Part shown: piece after piece, positions 1 to 5,758 of the stretch
Layout of the letters: every line of letters starts with the position of its first letter
How positions within the stretch are numbered: position 1 is the first letter of the stretch
DNA from: Bacillota bacterium
GTDB taxonomy: Bacteria; Bacillota; Limnochordia; Darwinibacteriales; Darwinibacteriaceae
NCBI GenBank assembly: GCA_012799115.1
Contig: JAAZLY010000235.1
Coordinates: 1-6,866, forward strand
DNA: 6,866 nucleotides
Reading direction: 5' to 3'
The notes under the pieces: model-generated
Told to the model about the DNA's origin: nothing
Seen by the model: only the letters and a program-made list of their open reading frames with translations
The model's database searches: none
Position numbers and translations under genes: made by a program

Positions 1-59
1 GCACGATTTCCAACCACTGCGGTCCGAATACCCTCGGTGTTCTGTTCAAGCGGCTTTAG
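1..59 (+). CDS. DegV family protein, C-terminal end (partial)
   Basis: The frame starting at base 3 is open to a TAG at 57-59 and encodes TISNHCGPNTLGVLFKRL. An HCGPxTxGxxF tail is typical of the C-terminus of DegV-family proteins, which bind fatty acids and in some Firmicutes feed exogenous fatty acids to a fatty acid kinase. Only 18 residues are visible, so this is recognition of a tail motif rather than a domain match. The next gene starts 12 nt after the stop, which suggests co-transcription. The rest of the gene lies outside the window. Confidence 0.6.
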   Translation, partial: TISNHCGPNTLGVLFKRL

Positions 60-65
60 AGGGAG
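60..65 (+). promoter_or_regulatory. Ribosome binding site that supports a TTG start
   Basis: AGGGAG sits 6 nt upstream of the TTG at 72, directly after the stop of the upstream gene. There is no in-frame ATG until codon 34 of the reductase, and starting there would delete the conserved first strand of the barrel. The TTG is therefore the only start that gives a complete protein. Confidence 0.6.
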
Positions 66-71
66 ATAGAG

Positions 72-1016
72 TTGGAGTACAGAGAACTAGGTCAAACAGG
101 ACTTACAGTCTCCAGACTATGTTTTGGCGCTTTAACTATAGGGCCCCTACAAAGGGGTCTTTCTCCTCAGATGGGTGCTGAAATCTTGCGTGAGGCACTG
201 AAACGGGGCATCAACTTTATTGATACTGCGGAGTTGTATGAAACCTATGATCATATCCGTTATGCCTTGCGGGACTTTGAGGGAGACTACCCCGTGGTGA
301 TCACGACGAAATCCTATGCCTATTCTAGAGAAGGTATGCAACGAAGCCTGGAGAGGGCCCTGATCGAAATGGATCTAGATTGCATACCCATCTTCATGCT
401 TCACGAACAAGAGTCCAGTCATACCTTGAGGGGGCATTGGCCTGCCTTGGAGGTACTTTGGGAAGCAAAGAAGGAAGGACTTGTTCAAGCGGTAGGGATC
501 TCTACGCACTATGTGGAGGCCGTGCTGGCGGCTAGCGCCATTCCAGAAATCGATGTGATCTCTCCCTTAATCAACAAGACCGGAATTGGTATTCAAGGTG
601 GTACGAGAGAGGATATGTCTCGGGCCATCGAAGAGGCTGCCAGGTGTAAGAAGGGAATTGTAGCTATGAAGCCCTTGGGAGGTGGCCATCTCTTAGCGGA
701 CTGGTCTTCTTCCCTAGATTTCCTGCTAGATCAACCCGCGGTCGATTCTATCGCGGTTGGTATGAAGACGTTGGATGAGGTGCGGCATAATGTCGCTTTC
801 TTCGGGGGCAACCGAGACTTGCCAGAGCCCAAGCCCGAGACAAGGCGTCTGCATGTTGATAACTGGTGTGTTGGTTGCGGTGCTTGTGTCCGTGCCTGCC
901 CCAATGGGGCTCTGGAGATCGTGCACGGTAAAGCAGAGGTGGTAGCACCCGAGGAGTGCGTTTTTTGTGGGTATTGCGGAGCAAGCTGCCCGGAGTTTGC
1001 TATCAAGGTGATCTAG
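72..1016 (+). CDS. Aldo/keto reductase with C-terminal 2x[4Fe-4S] ferredoxin domain
   Basis: This is a 314-residue cytoplasmic oxidoreductase. Residues 1 to about 250 form an aldo/keto reductase barrel: the start MEYRELGQTGLTVSRLCFGA is canonical, and the catalytic tetrad can be read as D51, Y56, K80 and H111. Residues 262-314 form a bacterial ferredoxin module with C266, C269, C272 and C276, then C296, C299, C302 and C306, enough for two [4Fe-4S] clusters. Such fusions belong to the Fe-S aldo/keto reductase group common in anaerobes, where electrons may pass between a ferredoxin-type carrier and a carbonyl substrate; the substrate is unknown. Translation starts at a TTG. The gene follows the DegV-family stop by 12 nt and precedes ruvX by 13 nt, so it is probably in the same operon. 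In Bacillus and many Clostridia the position before ruvX is held by ireB, which is absent here. The family call is firm; the physiological role is not. Confidence 0.93.
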   Translation: MEYRELGQTGLTVSRLCFGALTIGPLQRGLSPQMGAEILREALKRGINFIDTAELYETYDHIRYALRDFEGDYPVVITTKSYAYSREGMQRSLERALIEMDLDCIPIFMLHEQESSHTLRGHWPALEVLWEAKKEGLVQAVGISTHYVEAVLAASAIPEIDVISPLINKTGIGIQGGTREDMSRAIEEAARCKKGIVAMKPLGGGHLLADWSSSLDFLLDQPAVDSIAVGMKTLDEVRHNVAFFGGNRDLPEPKPETRRLHVDNWCVGCGACVRACPNGALEIVHGKAEVVAPEECVFCGYCGASCPEFAIKVI

Positions 1017-1029
1017 AAGGGGTCTGGCC

Positions 1030-1440
1030 ATGAGGATACTTGGTTTAGATGTGGGAACAAAAACGATCGGGGTCGCTGTGAGTGATCCCATGGGTTGGAC
1101 AGCCCAGGGCATCACCGTGATTCGACGTTCCTCAAAGGAAAGAGACCTAGAAGAGCTACAGAGTCTACTAGACGAGTATGGAGTGACAAAGTTCGTGGTG
1201 GGTTTGCCGCGGCGTACAGACGGAAGCTACGGACCCGAAGCGGAGAAAATTTATGAGTTTGGGTCCGAATTGGAAAGGGAATTCGGTTTACCAGTAGAAT
1301 ATTGGGATGAACGGTTCTCTACCGTAGCCGCAGAACGCATTTTATTAGAAGGTGATGTGAGTCGTGCGAAGCGTCGCCAGGTCGTCGATAAGGTGGCGGC
1401 TACAGTTATTTTACAAGCATATTTGGATCGTAAGCAGTAA
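1030..1440 (+). CDS. ruvX: RuvX/YqgF family putative Holliday junction resolvase / pre-16S rRNA nuclease
   Basis: The 136-residue protein has the full RNase H-like YqgF fold and the usual family length. It begins with MRILGLDVGTKTIGVAVSD, which supplies catalytic D7, continues with FVVGLPRRTDGSYG (55-68), and has WDERFST with E94 and VVDKVAATVILQAYLD with D120. D7, E94 and D120 are the expected metal-binding acidic triad. The family is annotated as a Holliday junction resolvase from structure and in vitro work, while E. coli YqgF is implicated in maturation of the 16S rRNA 5' end; the sequence cannot choose between the roles. An AAGGGG ribosome binding site lies at 1017-1022, just after the stop of the upstream reductase. 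It is followed by a DUF1292 gene, the same order as yrrK-yrzB in B. subtilis. Confidence 0.95.
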   Translation: MRILGLDVGTKTIGVAVSDPMGWTAQGITVIRRSSKERDLEELQSLLDEYGVTKFVVGLPRRTDGSYGPEAEKIYEFGSELEREFGLPVEYWDERFSTVAAERILLEGDVSRAKRRQVVDKVAATVILQAYLDRKQ

Positions 1441-1467
1441 AAGCTAGGTTCAAAAGGAGGAGATTGT

Positions 1468-1755
1468 ATGTCTCATAACCATGACGGGCATGACCATGAT
1501 CACGATTTTGACATGGATAACACCATTGTTTTAATTGATGAAGATGAAACTGAACACGTCTTTACAGTCTTGGAGTATTTGGAGGTTGACGAGCAACTCT
1601 ATGCGGTCCTAATGCCTCAAGATGATGACGGAGAAGAACAGGCCTACATTTTTAAGGTTGAAGTGGATGAAAACGGTGAAGAATTCCTCATGGATATTGA
1701 AGATGACGAGGAGTTCGATCGTATTGTAGCAGTCTTGGAGTCCGACGAAGACTAG
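1468..1755 (+). CDS. DUF1292 domain protein (YrzB-like), acidic with His/Asp-rich N-terminus
   Basis: This 95-residue protein matches the DUF1292 family in length, in its acidic character, in the core strand pattern around IVLIDEDETEHVFTVLEYLE (20-39) and YIFKVE, and in its DDEEFDRI C-terminal motif. Its biochemical function is unknown. It is extremely acidic: 36 of 95 residues are Asp or Glu, against one Lys and one Arg. Residues 3-17 alternate His and Asp (H3, H5, H8, H10, H12 with D6, D9, D11, D13, D15, D17), resembling a metal-binding tail; this is inference. It has a near-ideal ribosome binding site, AAAGGAGG at 1453-1460, 7 nt before the ATG. It lies between ruvX and mltG exactly as yrzB does in B. 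subtilis, which supports the call strongly. It has no Cys and no membrane segment. Confidence 0.9.
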   Translation: MSHNHDGHDHDHDFDMDNTIVLIDEDETEHVFTVLEYLEVDEQLYAVLMPQDDDGEEQAYIFKVEVDENGEEFLMDIEDDEEFDRIVAVLESDED

Positions 1756-1781
1756 CTACGGATCGTTGATTGGTTTTCTTT

Positions 1782-1788
1782 GGGGGTG
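1782..1788 (+). promoter_or_regulatory. Ribosome binding site that places the mltG start at 1795
   Basis: GGGGGTG can pair with the anti-Shine-Dalgarno sequence through one G-U wobble and ends 6 nt before the ATG at 1795. The in-frame TTG at 1780 and GTG at 1786 lie before or inside this site and have no purine-rich sequence at the right distance, so they are unlikely starts. A second ATG at 1807 is possible but is less well spaced. Confidence 0.6.
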
Positions 1789-1794
1789 TACTTC

Positions 1795-2838
1795 ATGCCC
1801 GAAAGTATGCAAGCAAACGCGAAACGGACCCTATCTAGTACGGTCCGTTTTCTTTTCACGCTCGCCTTCTTAGGTGCACTTATTGTTCCTTCATTTCTCC
1901 TGGTAGCTGGGAATCGCGCACTAAGCTCTGATCCTGAGGCGCCCATGAAGCTTGTGCGGATTCCGCAGGGAATGCATGCCAGGCAGATCGTGACGCTCTT
2001 AGACGAAGAGGAGATCATTGCTAACGCAACTCTGTTTCACATCATCCTCAAAGTTGAGGGGGCAGAGCAAAGTCTCAAGGCTGGATCCTACCTACTCAGT
2101 CCGGGCATGACTCCCCTTGCGATTATTGAAGAGCTGCAAACGGGGCGTGTTCAGGCGGAGAGAGTGGTCATTCCTGAGGGCTTTGAAATCAGGCGAATTG
2201 CAGACCTTCTCGAAACGAAGGGCTTGGCTGACCGAGATCGCTTTATTGAACTAGCATCTGATGTAAAACTGGTTTACGGGGAAGACAGTCCCCTAGATTT
2301 GCCCCTTGCCACCCTTGAGGGTTATCTATACCCTGATACTTACTTCTTCCATGAGGGTCAAAGCGAGGAGGATATGATTCGCCAGATGGTTGACCGTTTT
2401 ATTGCGGTAACGGAGGCCGAAATCGTTCCTCTCCTTGAGGAGAGCGAGTTTTCCCTTCATGAGGTGGTCACCTTGGCTTCCATTGTGGAACGAGAGATTG
2501 CAGTTGATCATGAAAGACCAGTTGTTGCCTCGGTCTATCTCAATCGCCTAGCCATTGATATGCCTCTTCAGGCCGATCCAACGGTGCGCTATGTTACACC
2601 TGAAGATAGGCCACAAGTGCTCTATCGTGACTTGGAGATTGACTCACCGTACAATACCTATCGATACCGTGGCCTACCGCCAGGTCCGATTGCAAGTCCA
2701 GGCTTAGCATCAATGCTTGCGGTGCTAAATCCAGCTGAGACAGATTACTATTTTTTTGTTAGCAGGCGCGATGGTACCCATGAGTTTACCCGGACGTATA
2801 ATGATCATTTGCGAGCTCGGAGAACCTTGGGCTATTAG
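1795..2838 (+). CDS. mltG: Endolytic murein transglycosylase MltG (YceG-like)
   Basis: MltG cleaves nascent peptidoglycan strands at the membrane and sets glycan chain length. From the ATG at 1795 the protein has 347 residues, normal for the family. A short cytoplasmic stretch with K10, R11 and R18 precedes one membrane anchor at about 19-38 (FLFTLAFLGALIVPSFLLVA), giving an outside orientation for the rest. A LysM-like region follows at about 52-115. The catalytic domain shows EGYLYPDTY (175-183), LASIVERE (227-234) with the conserved catalytic Glu E232, QADPTVRY (259-266), and LPPGPIASPGLASMLAVLNP (294-313), then TYNDHL near the end. It follows the DUF1292 gene by 39 nt and is followed by the U32 gene after 13 nt. 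B. subtilis has the same neighbour order (yrzB-yrrL). A terminator-like hairpin lies in its first 20 codons and may affect its expression and that of genes behind it. Confidence 0.96.
   Translation: MPESMQANAKRTLSSTVRFLFTLAFLGALIVPSFLLVAGNRALSSDPEAPMKLVRIPQGMHARQIVTLLDEEEIIANATLFHIILKVEGAEQSLKAGSYLLSPGMTPLAIIEELQTGRVQAERVVIPEGFEIRRIADLLETKGLADRDRFIELASDVKLVYGEDSPLDLPLATLEGYLYPDTYFFHEGQSEEDMIRQMVDRFIAVTEAEIVPLLEESEFSLHEVVTLASIVEREIAVDHERPVVASVYLNRLAIDMPLQADPTVRYVTPEDRPQVLYRDLEIDSPYNTYRYRGLPPGPIASPGLASMLAVLNPAETDYYFFVSRRDGTHEFTRTYNDHLRARRTLGY
1822..1856 (+). other. Terminator-like stem-loop inside the 5' coding region of mltG
   Basis: AAACGGACC (1822-1830) and GGTCCGTTT (1842-1850) form a perfect 9-bp stem, extendable by one G-U pair (1821/1851), around an 11-nt loop, followed by TCTTTT. 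The shape is that of an intrinsic terminator, but it occupies codons 10-20 of mltG. Both plausible mltG ATG starts (1795 and 1807) lie upstream, so ribosomes must pass through it. It could act as a conditional terminator or attenuator relieved by translation, or may simply be a coding coincidence. Confidence 0.5.
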
Positions 2839-2842
2839 GAGG
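2837..2842 (+). promoter_or_regulatory. Ribosome binding site overlapping the mltG stop codon
   Basis: AGGAGG shares its first two bases with the mltG TAG stop (2836-2838) and lies 9 nt before the GTG start of the U32 gene at 2852. Ribosomes finishing mltG would sit on this site, so translational coupling of the two genes is likely. The strong site also justifies choosing the GTG start. Confidence 0.75.
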
Positions 2843-2851
2843 AAGTAAAAC

Positions 2852-4063
2852 GTGAAGATTCCAGAGATTTTGGCTCCAGCAGGTAATATGGAGAAAGCGA
2901 TCGTTGCCATGGAGTATGGAGCAGACGCTCTGTATCTATCTGGCAAAGCCTTTGGTATGCGAGCGAAAGCGGGCAATTTCAGCATGGATGAGCTCAAAGA
3001 AGTCGTGAGTATTGCCCACGACCGAGGCGTTAAGATCTATGTTACCGTAAATGTTTTTGCCCATAATGATGAAATTGATCTACTCCCACCATATCTGCGG
3101 GAACTTGAGGAACTCGAAGTGGACGGACTCATTGTAGCGGATCTGGGAGTTATCGCCTTAGCTAAGGAGTATGCTCCTAGCACACCATTACACTTAAGTA
3201 CCCAGGCCAATACAGTAAATTACCGTGCCGCCCAGCTTTGGGAAGAGCTCGGTATCAGCCGTTTGGTTATGGCCCGGGAGTTGACCAGGGAGGAGATCCA
3301 GAAGGTATGCCAAGAAACGAAGGCAGAGATTGAGGTCTTTGTTCATGGTGCCATGTGTATGGCTTACTCTGGTCGCTGTTTGCTCAGCAATGTGCTCACT
3401 GGCAGGGATGCCAACCGGGGCGAATGTGCCCAAAGTTGCCGCTGGCGCTATGCAGTGGTAGAAGAGACGAGGCCCGGGGAATATATGCCCATTGAAGAGG
3501 ATGAAGGTGGTACGCATATCTTTAACTCCAAGGATCTGCGACTCATTGAGTACATTCCTGATTTGGTGCAAATTGGTGTGGATAGCTTGAAGATCGAGGG
3601 GCGAATGAAGAGCTCCTTCTATGTCGCCACTGTGGTGAGGGCCTATCGGCAAGCTTTGGACCTCTATGCCGCGGATCCAGAGAACTATGTCTTGCCTCAG
3701 GAACTCTTGGATGAGCTTGATAAGGTTAGTCATCGTCCGTATTATGCTGGATTCTTCGTTCCCTCAGATGCGGGCATTCACAGACCCTCTGGGAGTTACA
3801 TTAGGGAGTATGACGTTGTAGGGATAGTGGAGAGCTGGGATGAAGAAACGCAAGAGGCAATTGTTGCAGTGCGTAACCGGCTCAGCCTGGGCGAAGAGGT
3901 GGAGATCATGCAACCCCGGGGTCCGGTCCTGAGCCATCTGATCACGAAAATGACCCATATTGAAACAGATGAAATGCTGCAAGAAGCCCATGCGAATTAC
4001 ACTGTACGGATTCCCATGGCATCCGTGACACCATATTCGATGCTACGAGTCAAACGCGATTAG
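2852..4063 (+). CDS. trhP: U32 family protein, TrhP/YrrO-type (tRNA U34 hydroxylation)
   Basis: This 403-residue protein starts at a GTG and opens with the U32 hallmark ILAPAGNMEKAIVAMEYGAD (6-25). The family signature E-x-F-x2-G-A-M-C-x4-G-x-C-x-L-S is intact at 161-179. C169, C176, C192 and C196 are spaced as expected for the Cys-rich centre of the family, which binds an Fe-S cluster in UbiU/UbiV. Residues 224-270 carry the conserved NSKDLRLIEYIPDL and SLKIEGRMKS segments, and a C-terminal beta-rich region follows at about 318-403. Despite the 'peptidase' label, E. coli TrhP (YegQ) and B. subtilis YrrN/YrrO are needed for 5-hydroxyuridine at tRNA position 34. The length and the position behind mltG point to the YrrO-type protein. 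The family call is firm; the gene name is inferred. Unlike B. subtilis, no trmR (yrrM) or yrrN lies between it and mltG. Confidence 0.88.
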   Translation: MKIPEILAPAGNMEKAIVAMEYGADALYLSGKAFGMRAKAGNFSMDELKEVVSIAHDRGVKIYVTVNVFAHNDEIDLLPPYLRELEELEVDGLIVADLGVIALAKEYAPSTPLHLSTQANTVNYRAAQLWEELGISRLVMARELTREEIQKVCQETKAEIEVFVHGAMCMAYSGRCLLSNVLTGRDANRGECAQSCRWRYAVVEETRPGEYMPIEEDEGGTHIFNSKDLRLIEYIPDLVQIGVDSLKIEGRMKSSFYVATVVRAYRQALDLYAADPENYVLPQELLDELDKVSHRPYYAGFFVPSDAGIHRPSGSYIREYDVVGIVESWDEETQEAIVAVRNRLSLGEEVEIMQPRGPVLSHLITKMTHIETDEMLQEAHANYTVRIPMASVTPYSMLRVKRD

Positions 4064-4066
4064 ACG

Positions 4067-4117
4067 AAGCCGAGAACTGGCAGGGAACCAATATTACTCC
4101 CCAGTTCTCGGCTTTTT
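4067..4117 (+). terminator. Strong intrinsic terminator after the U32 gene
   Basis: AAGCCGAGAACTGG (4067-4080) pairs perfectly over 14 bp with CCAGTTCTCGGCTT (4101-4114) around a 20-nt loop. The run TTTTT at 4113-4117 follows, and its first two T close the stem. It begins 3 nt after the U32 stop. An alternative inner pairing, GGGA 4083-4086 with TCCC 4098-4101, could shorten the loop. The next gene's ribosome binding site begins directly after the T-run. Confidence 0.9.
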
Positions 4118-4132
4118 GGAAGGAGTGCTTTC

Positions 4133-5497
4133 ATGGCCACTTGGAAAGTCGGCGAAGAACATATTATAGAGATCACGGGCTTAACACATGAAGCATTGGG
4201 AGTAGGGCGAGTGGACGGGCGAGTCGTCTTTGTGCCTGAGACGATTCCTGGTGATCAGATCAAAACGCGCCTAGTACACTTGAAAGAACGCCTGGGGTAT
4301 GGTGAACTTGTGGACATTTTGAGCCCTTCGGTTGATCGCCGCAGTCCAAGTTGCCCCCATGCCAAGAATTGTGGTGGTTGTCAACTACAACACATGGACT
4401 ATCAAGGACAGCTATCATGGAAGCGAGAGCAGGTCGTCGATGCCATGAGACGGATTGGCAAACTTGATGTCGAAGTGTTGCCGGTTCTAGGGATGGATGA
4501 ACCATACCATTATCGAAACAAAGCTCAACTGCCATTGGGGACCAGGCAAAGTGAACTAGTCATGGGGTTCTTTCAAAAGGGCAGTCATGACATTGTAGAT
4601 CTTCAAACCTGTGAAATACAGCATCCGCTGATCACCAAACTCGCACTGGCGCTGAAACGAATTGTACCTGACCTTGGTATCGAACCGTATGATGAAGTGA
4701 ACCATACCGGTGTACTTCGCCACGCCGTGATCAGGGCTAGCTTTTCTGAAGAAACACTCATGTTGGTCTTAGTTACGCGTACGCGCAATCTGCCCGCTCA
4801 AGAACAGCTCATTACTGGATTGGCGCAAGAAGTTCCTGAACTGATAAGTATTGCTCATAATGTGAATCCCCGAGTGACCAATGTGATCCTGGGAAGCGAG
4901 ACCAAGATTATCTGGGGTGAACCCTATCTTATGGATTCCATCGGGCATCTTCGCTGTGCGATTTCGCCCGGTTCCTTCTTTCAGGTCAACCCCAGCCAAA
5001 CCAAGGTGCTGTATGATTTGGTTCGGGTGGGGATGGAGCTCAAGGGTACCGAGACGATCCTGGACCTTTATTGTGGGGCAGGTACCATTGGGCTTTATCT
5101 GGCTTCTGAGGCTAGAGAAGTCATTGGAGTTGAGACATTTGTCGGTGCTGTGGAAGATGCTCGGCATAATGCCAAGCTCAATGGTATAAGCGGTGCACAG
5201 TTTCATGTAGGAAAGGCGGAAGAACTACTTCCGAGCTTGGTGCAGAGACACAAGAGGATCGATGGTGTGATCGTAGATCCTCCTCGAAAGGGCTGCGATC
5301 GCTCACTCCTGGAGACTCTTGTTACCACTAGGGTACCCCGTATCTGCTATGTCTCTTGTAATCCATCTACTTTAGCTAGGGATCTGAGTTATCTGGCAGA
5401 CCAAGGATATAAGGTAGGGGCGATTCAGCCAGTGGACATGTTCCCTTGGACCAGGCATGTTGAGGCGGTTGTATTGGTGTCACGCGCCAACCCTTGA
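4133..5497 (+). CDS. rlmD: 23S rRNA (uracil-5-)-methyltransferase, RlmD/RlmCD type
   Basis: The 454-residue enzyme transfers a methyl group from SAM to C5 of uracil in 23S rRNA (U1939 for RlmD; the B. subtilis enzyme RlmCD also modifies U747). An N-terminal TRAM RNA-binding domain spans about 8-64 (ITGLTHEALGVGRVDGRVVF). Fe-S ligands are C74, C80, C83 (in CGGCQLQH) and C160. The SAM-binding motif is LDLYCGAGTIGLYLAS (310-325). The catalytic region has VDPPRKGCD (381-389), YVSCNPSTLARD (406-417) with the nucleophile C409, and HVEAVVL (442-448) with the presumed base E444. All key residues are present, so it should be active. The ribosome binding site is AGGAG at 4121-4125, 7 nt before the ATG. 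It is preceded at once by a strong terminator and followed by 261 nt without a gene. The exact target uridine (747, 1939 or both) cannot be read from sequence; other uracil-5-methyltransferases of the same superfamily would look similar. Confidence 0.92.
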   Translation: MATWKVGEEHIIEITGLTHEALGVGRVDGRVVFVPETIPGDQIKTRLVHLKERLGYGELVDILSPSVDRRSPSCPHAKNCGGCQLQHMDYQGQLSWKREQVVDAMRRIGKLDVEVLPVLGMDEPYHYRNKAQLPLGTRQSELVMGFFQKGSHDIVDLQTCEIQHPLITKLALALKRIVPDLGIEPYDEVNHTGVLRHAVIRASFSEETLMLVLVTRTRNLPAQEQLITGLAQEVPELISIAHNVNPRVTNVILGSETKIIWGEPYLMDSIGHLRCAISPGSFFQVNPSQTKVLYDLVRVGMELKGTETILDLYCGAGTIGLYLASEAREVIGVETFVGAVEDARHNAKLNGISGAQFHVGKAEELLPSLVQRHKRIDGVIVDPPRKGCDRSLLETLVTTRVPRICYVSCNPSTLARDLSYLADQGYKVGAIQPVDMFPWTRHVEAVVLVSRANP

Positions 5498-5680
5498 AGA
5501 TAAGAACCGACACTATCGGACATAGGAAGTCGAGTTAGTAAAGCTCTCTTTCGATGTGGTTTTGGGGAGAGAACAAGGGTAGGCGGGGCTCACCCAGCCG
5601 ATATTCACATACTGTTGAGTTGGTGAAGTGGCTGTAAAAATGTGTTGGTTTATAGGTTTACGCTAGTAGAGGATCAGATG
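5498..5680 (+). other. Intergenic stretch after rlmD without a gene
   Basis: Stops occur in every frame and I see no coding sequence. No convincing terminator follows rlmD: the small hairpin CCGA-CACTA-TCGG (5507-5519) has no T-run. A larger imperfect structure is possible from CAGCC (5595-5599) with GGCTG (5630-5634) enclosing TTCAC (5604-5608) with GTGAA (5623-5627), followed by TAAAAA rather than T. Its role, if any, is unknown. The promoter for the next gene begins just beyond this stretch. Confidence 0.4.
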
Positions 5681-5713
5681 GAATGCTATAATTTGGGTGA
5701 AACGTACCAACAC
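5642..5713 (+). repeat. 8-bp inverted repeat bracketing the SDR promoter
   Basis: GTGTTGGT at 5642-5649 and ACCAACAC at 5706-5713 are perfect reverse complements, 64 nt apart from start to start (about six helical turns). Relative to the predicted start of transcription near 5699, they fall at about -57 to -50 and +8 to +15, positions suited to a repressor acting through looping or to two half-sites. A direct repeat GGTTTA occurs at 5647-5652 and 5655-5660. No known regulator is recognised. Confidence 0.45.
5684..5692 (+). promoter_or_regulatory. Extended -10 promoter for the SDR gene
   Basis: TGCTATAAT is a perfect extended -10 (TGnTATAAT) for a housekeeping sigma factor. There is no recognisable -35 at 16 to 18 bp upstream (the bases around 5664-5669 read TAGTAG), which fits extended -10 promoters or activator-dependent ones. 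Transcription would start near 5699, giving a leader of about 60 nt with no obvious structure and ending in the ribosome binding site AGGAGG (5746-5751). Confidence 0.65.
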
Positions 5714-5758
5714 TATGCATTGAACTAGCCCTTCATCACAACAACAGGAGGAATACTT

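Noticed and set aside
526..540. Inverted repeat TGGCG-GCTAG-CGCCA inside the reductase gene
   Set aside because: It is short, coding, and not followed by a T-run.
726..1115. A 129-codon minus-strand open frame across the end of the reductase and start of ruvX
   Set aside because: It is antisense to two well-supported genes and has no recognisable domain; frames opposite the Cys-rich ferredoxin region tend to lack stops.
2797..2802. TATAAT near the end of mltG as a promoter for the U32 gene
   Set aside because: There is no -35 at a suitable distance and no extended -10 TG. The bases encode the conserved RTYND segment of MltG, so the match is explained by coding.
3194..3733. A 179-codon open frame on the minus strand inside the U32 gene
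   Set aside because: It lies wholly antisense to a gene with an intact family signature, its translation shows no recognisable domain, and it fits the pattern of a shadow frame.
4769..5206. Open frames on both strands inside rlmD (including + strand 4917-5189)
   Set aside because: The rlmD frame carries every family motif through this interval, and the alternatives show none.
5507..5519. Terminator for rlmD
   Set aside because: The stem is only 4 bp and no T-run follows.
5587..5640. Possible riboswitch or structured leader before the SDR gene
   Set aside because: The structure is imperfect, lies upstream of the predicted promoter and so would not be in the transcript, and matches no riboswitch I can recognise.
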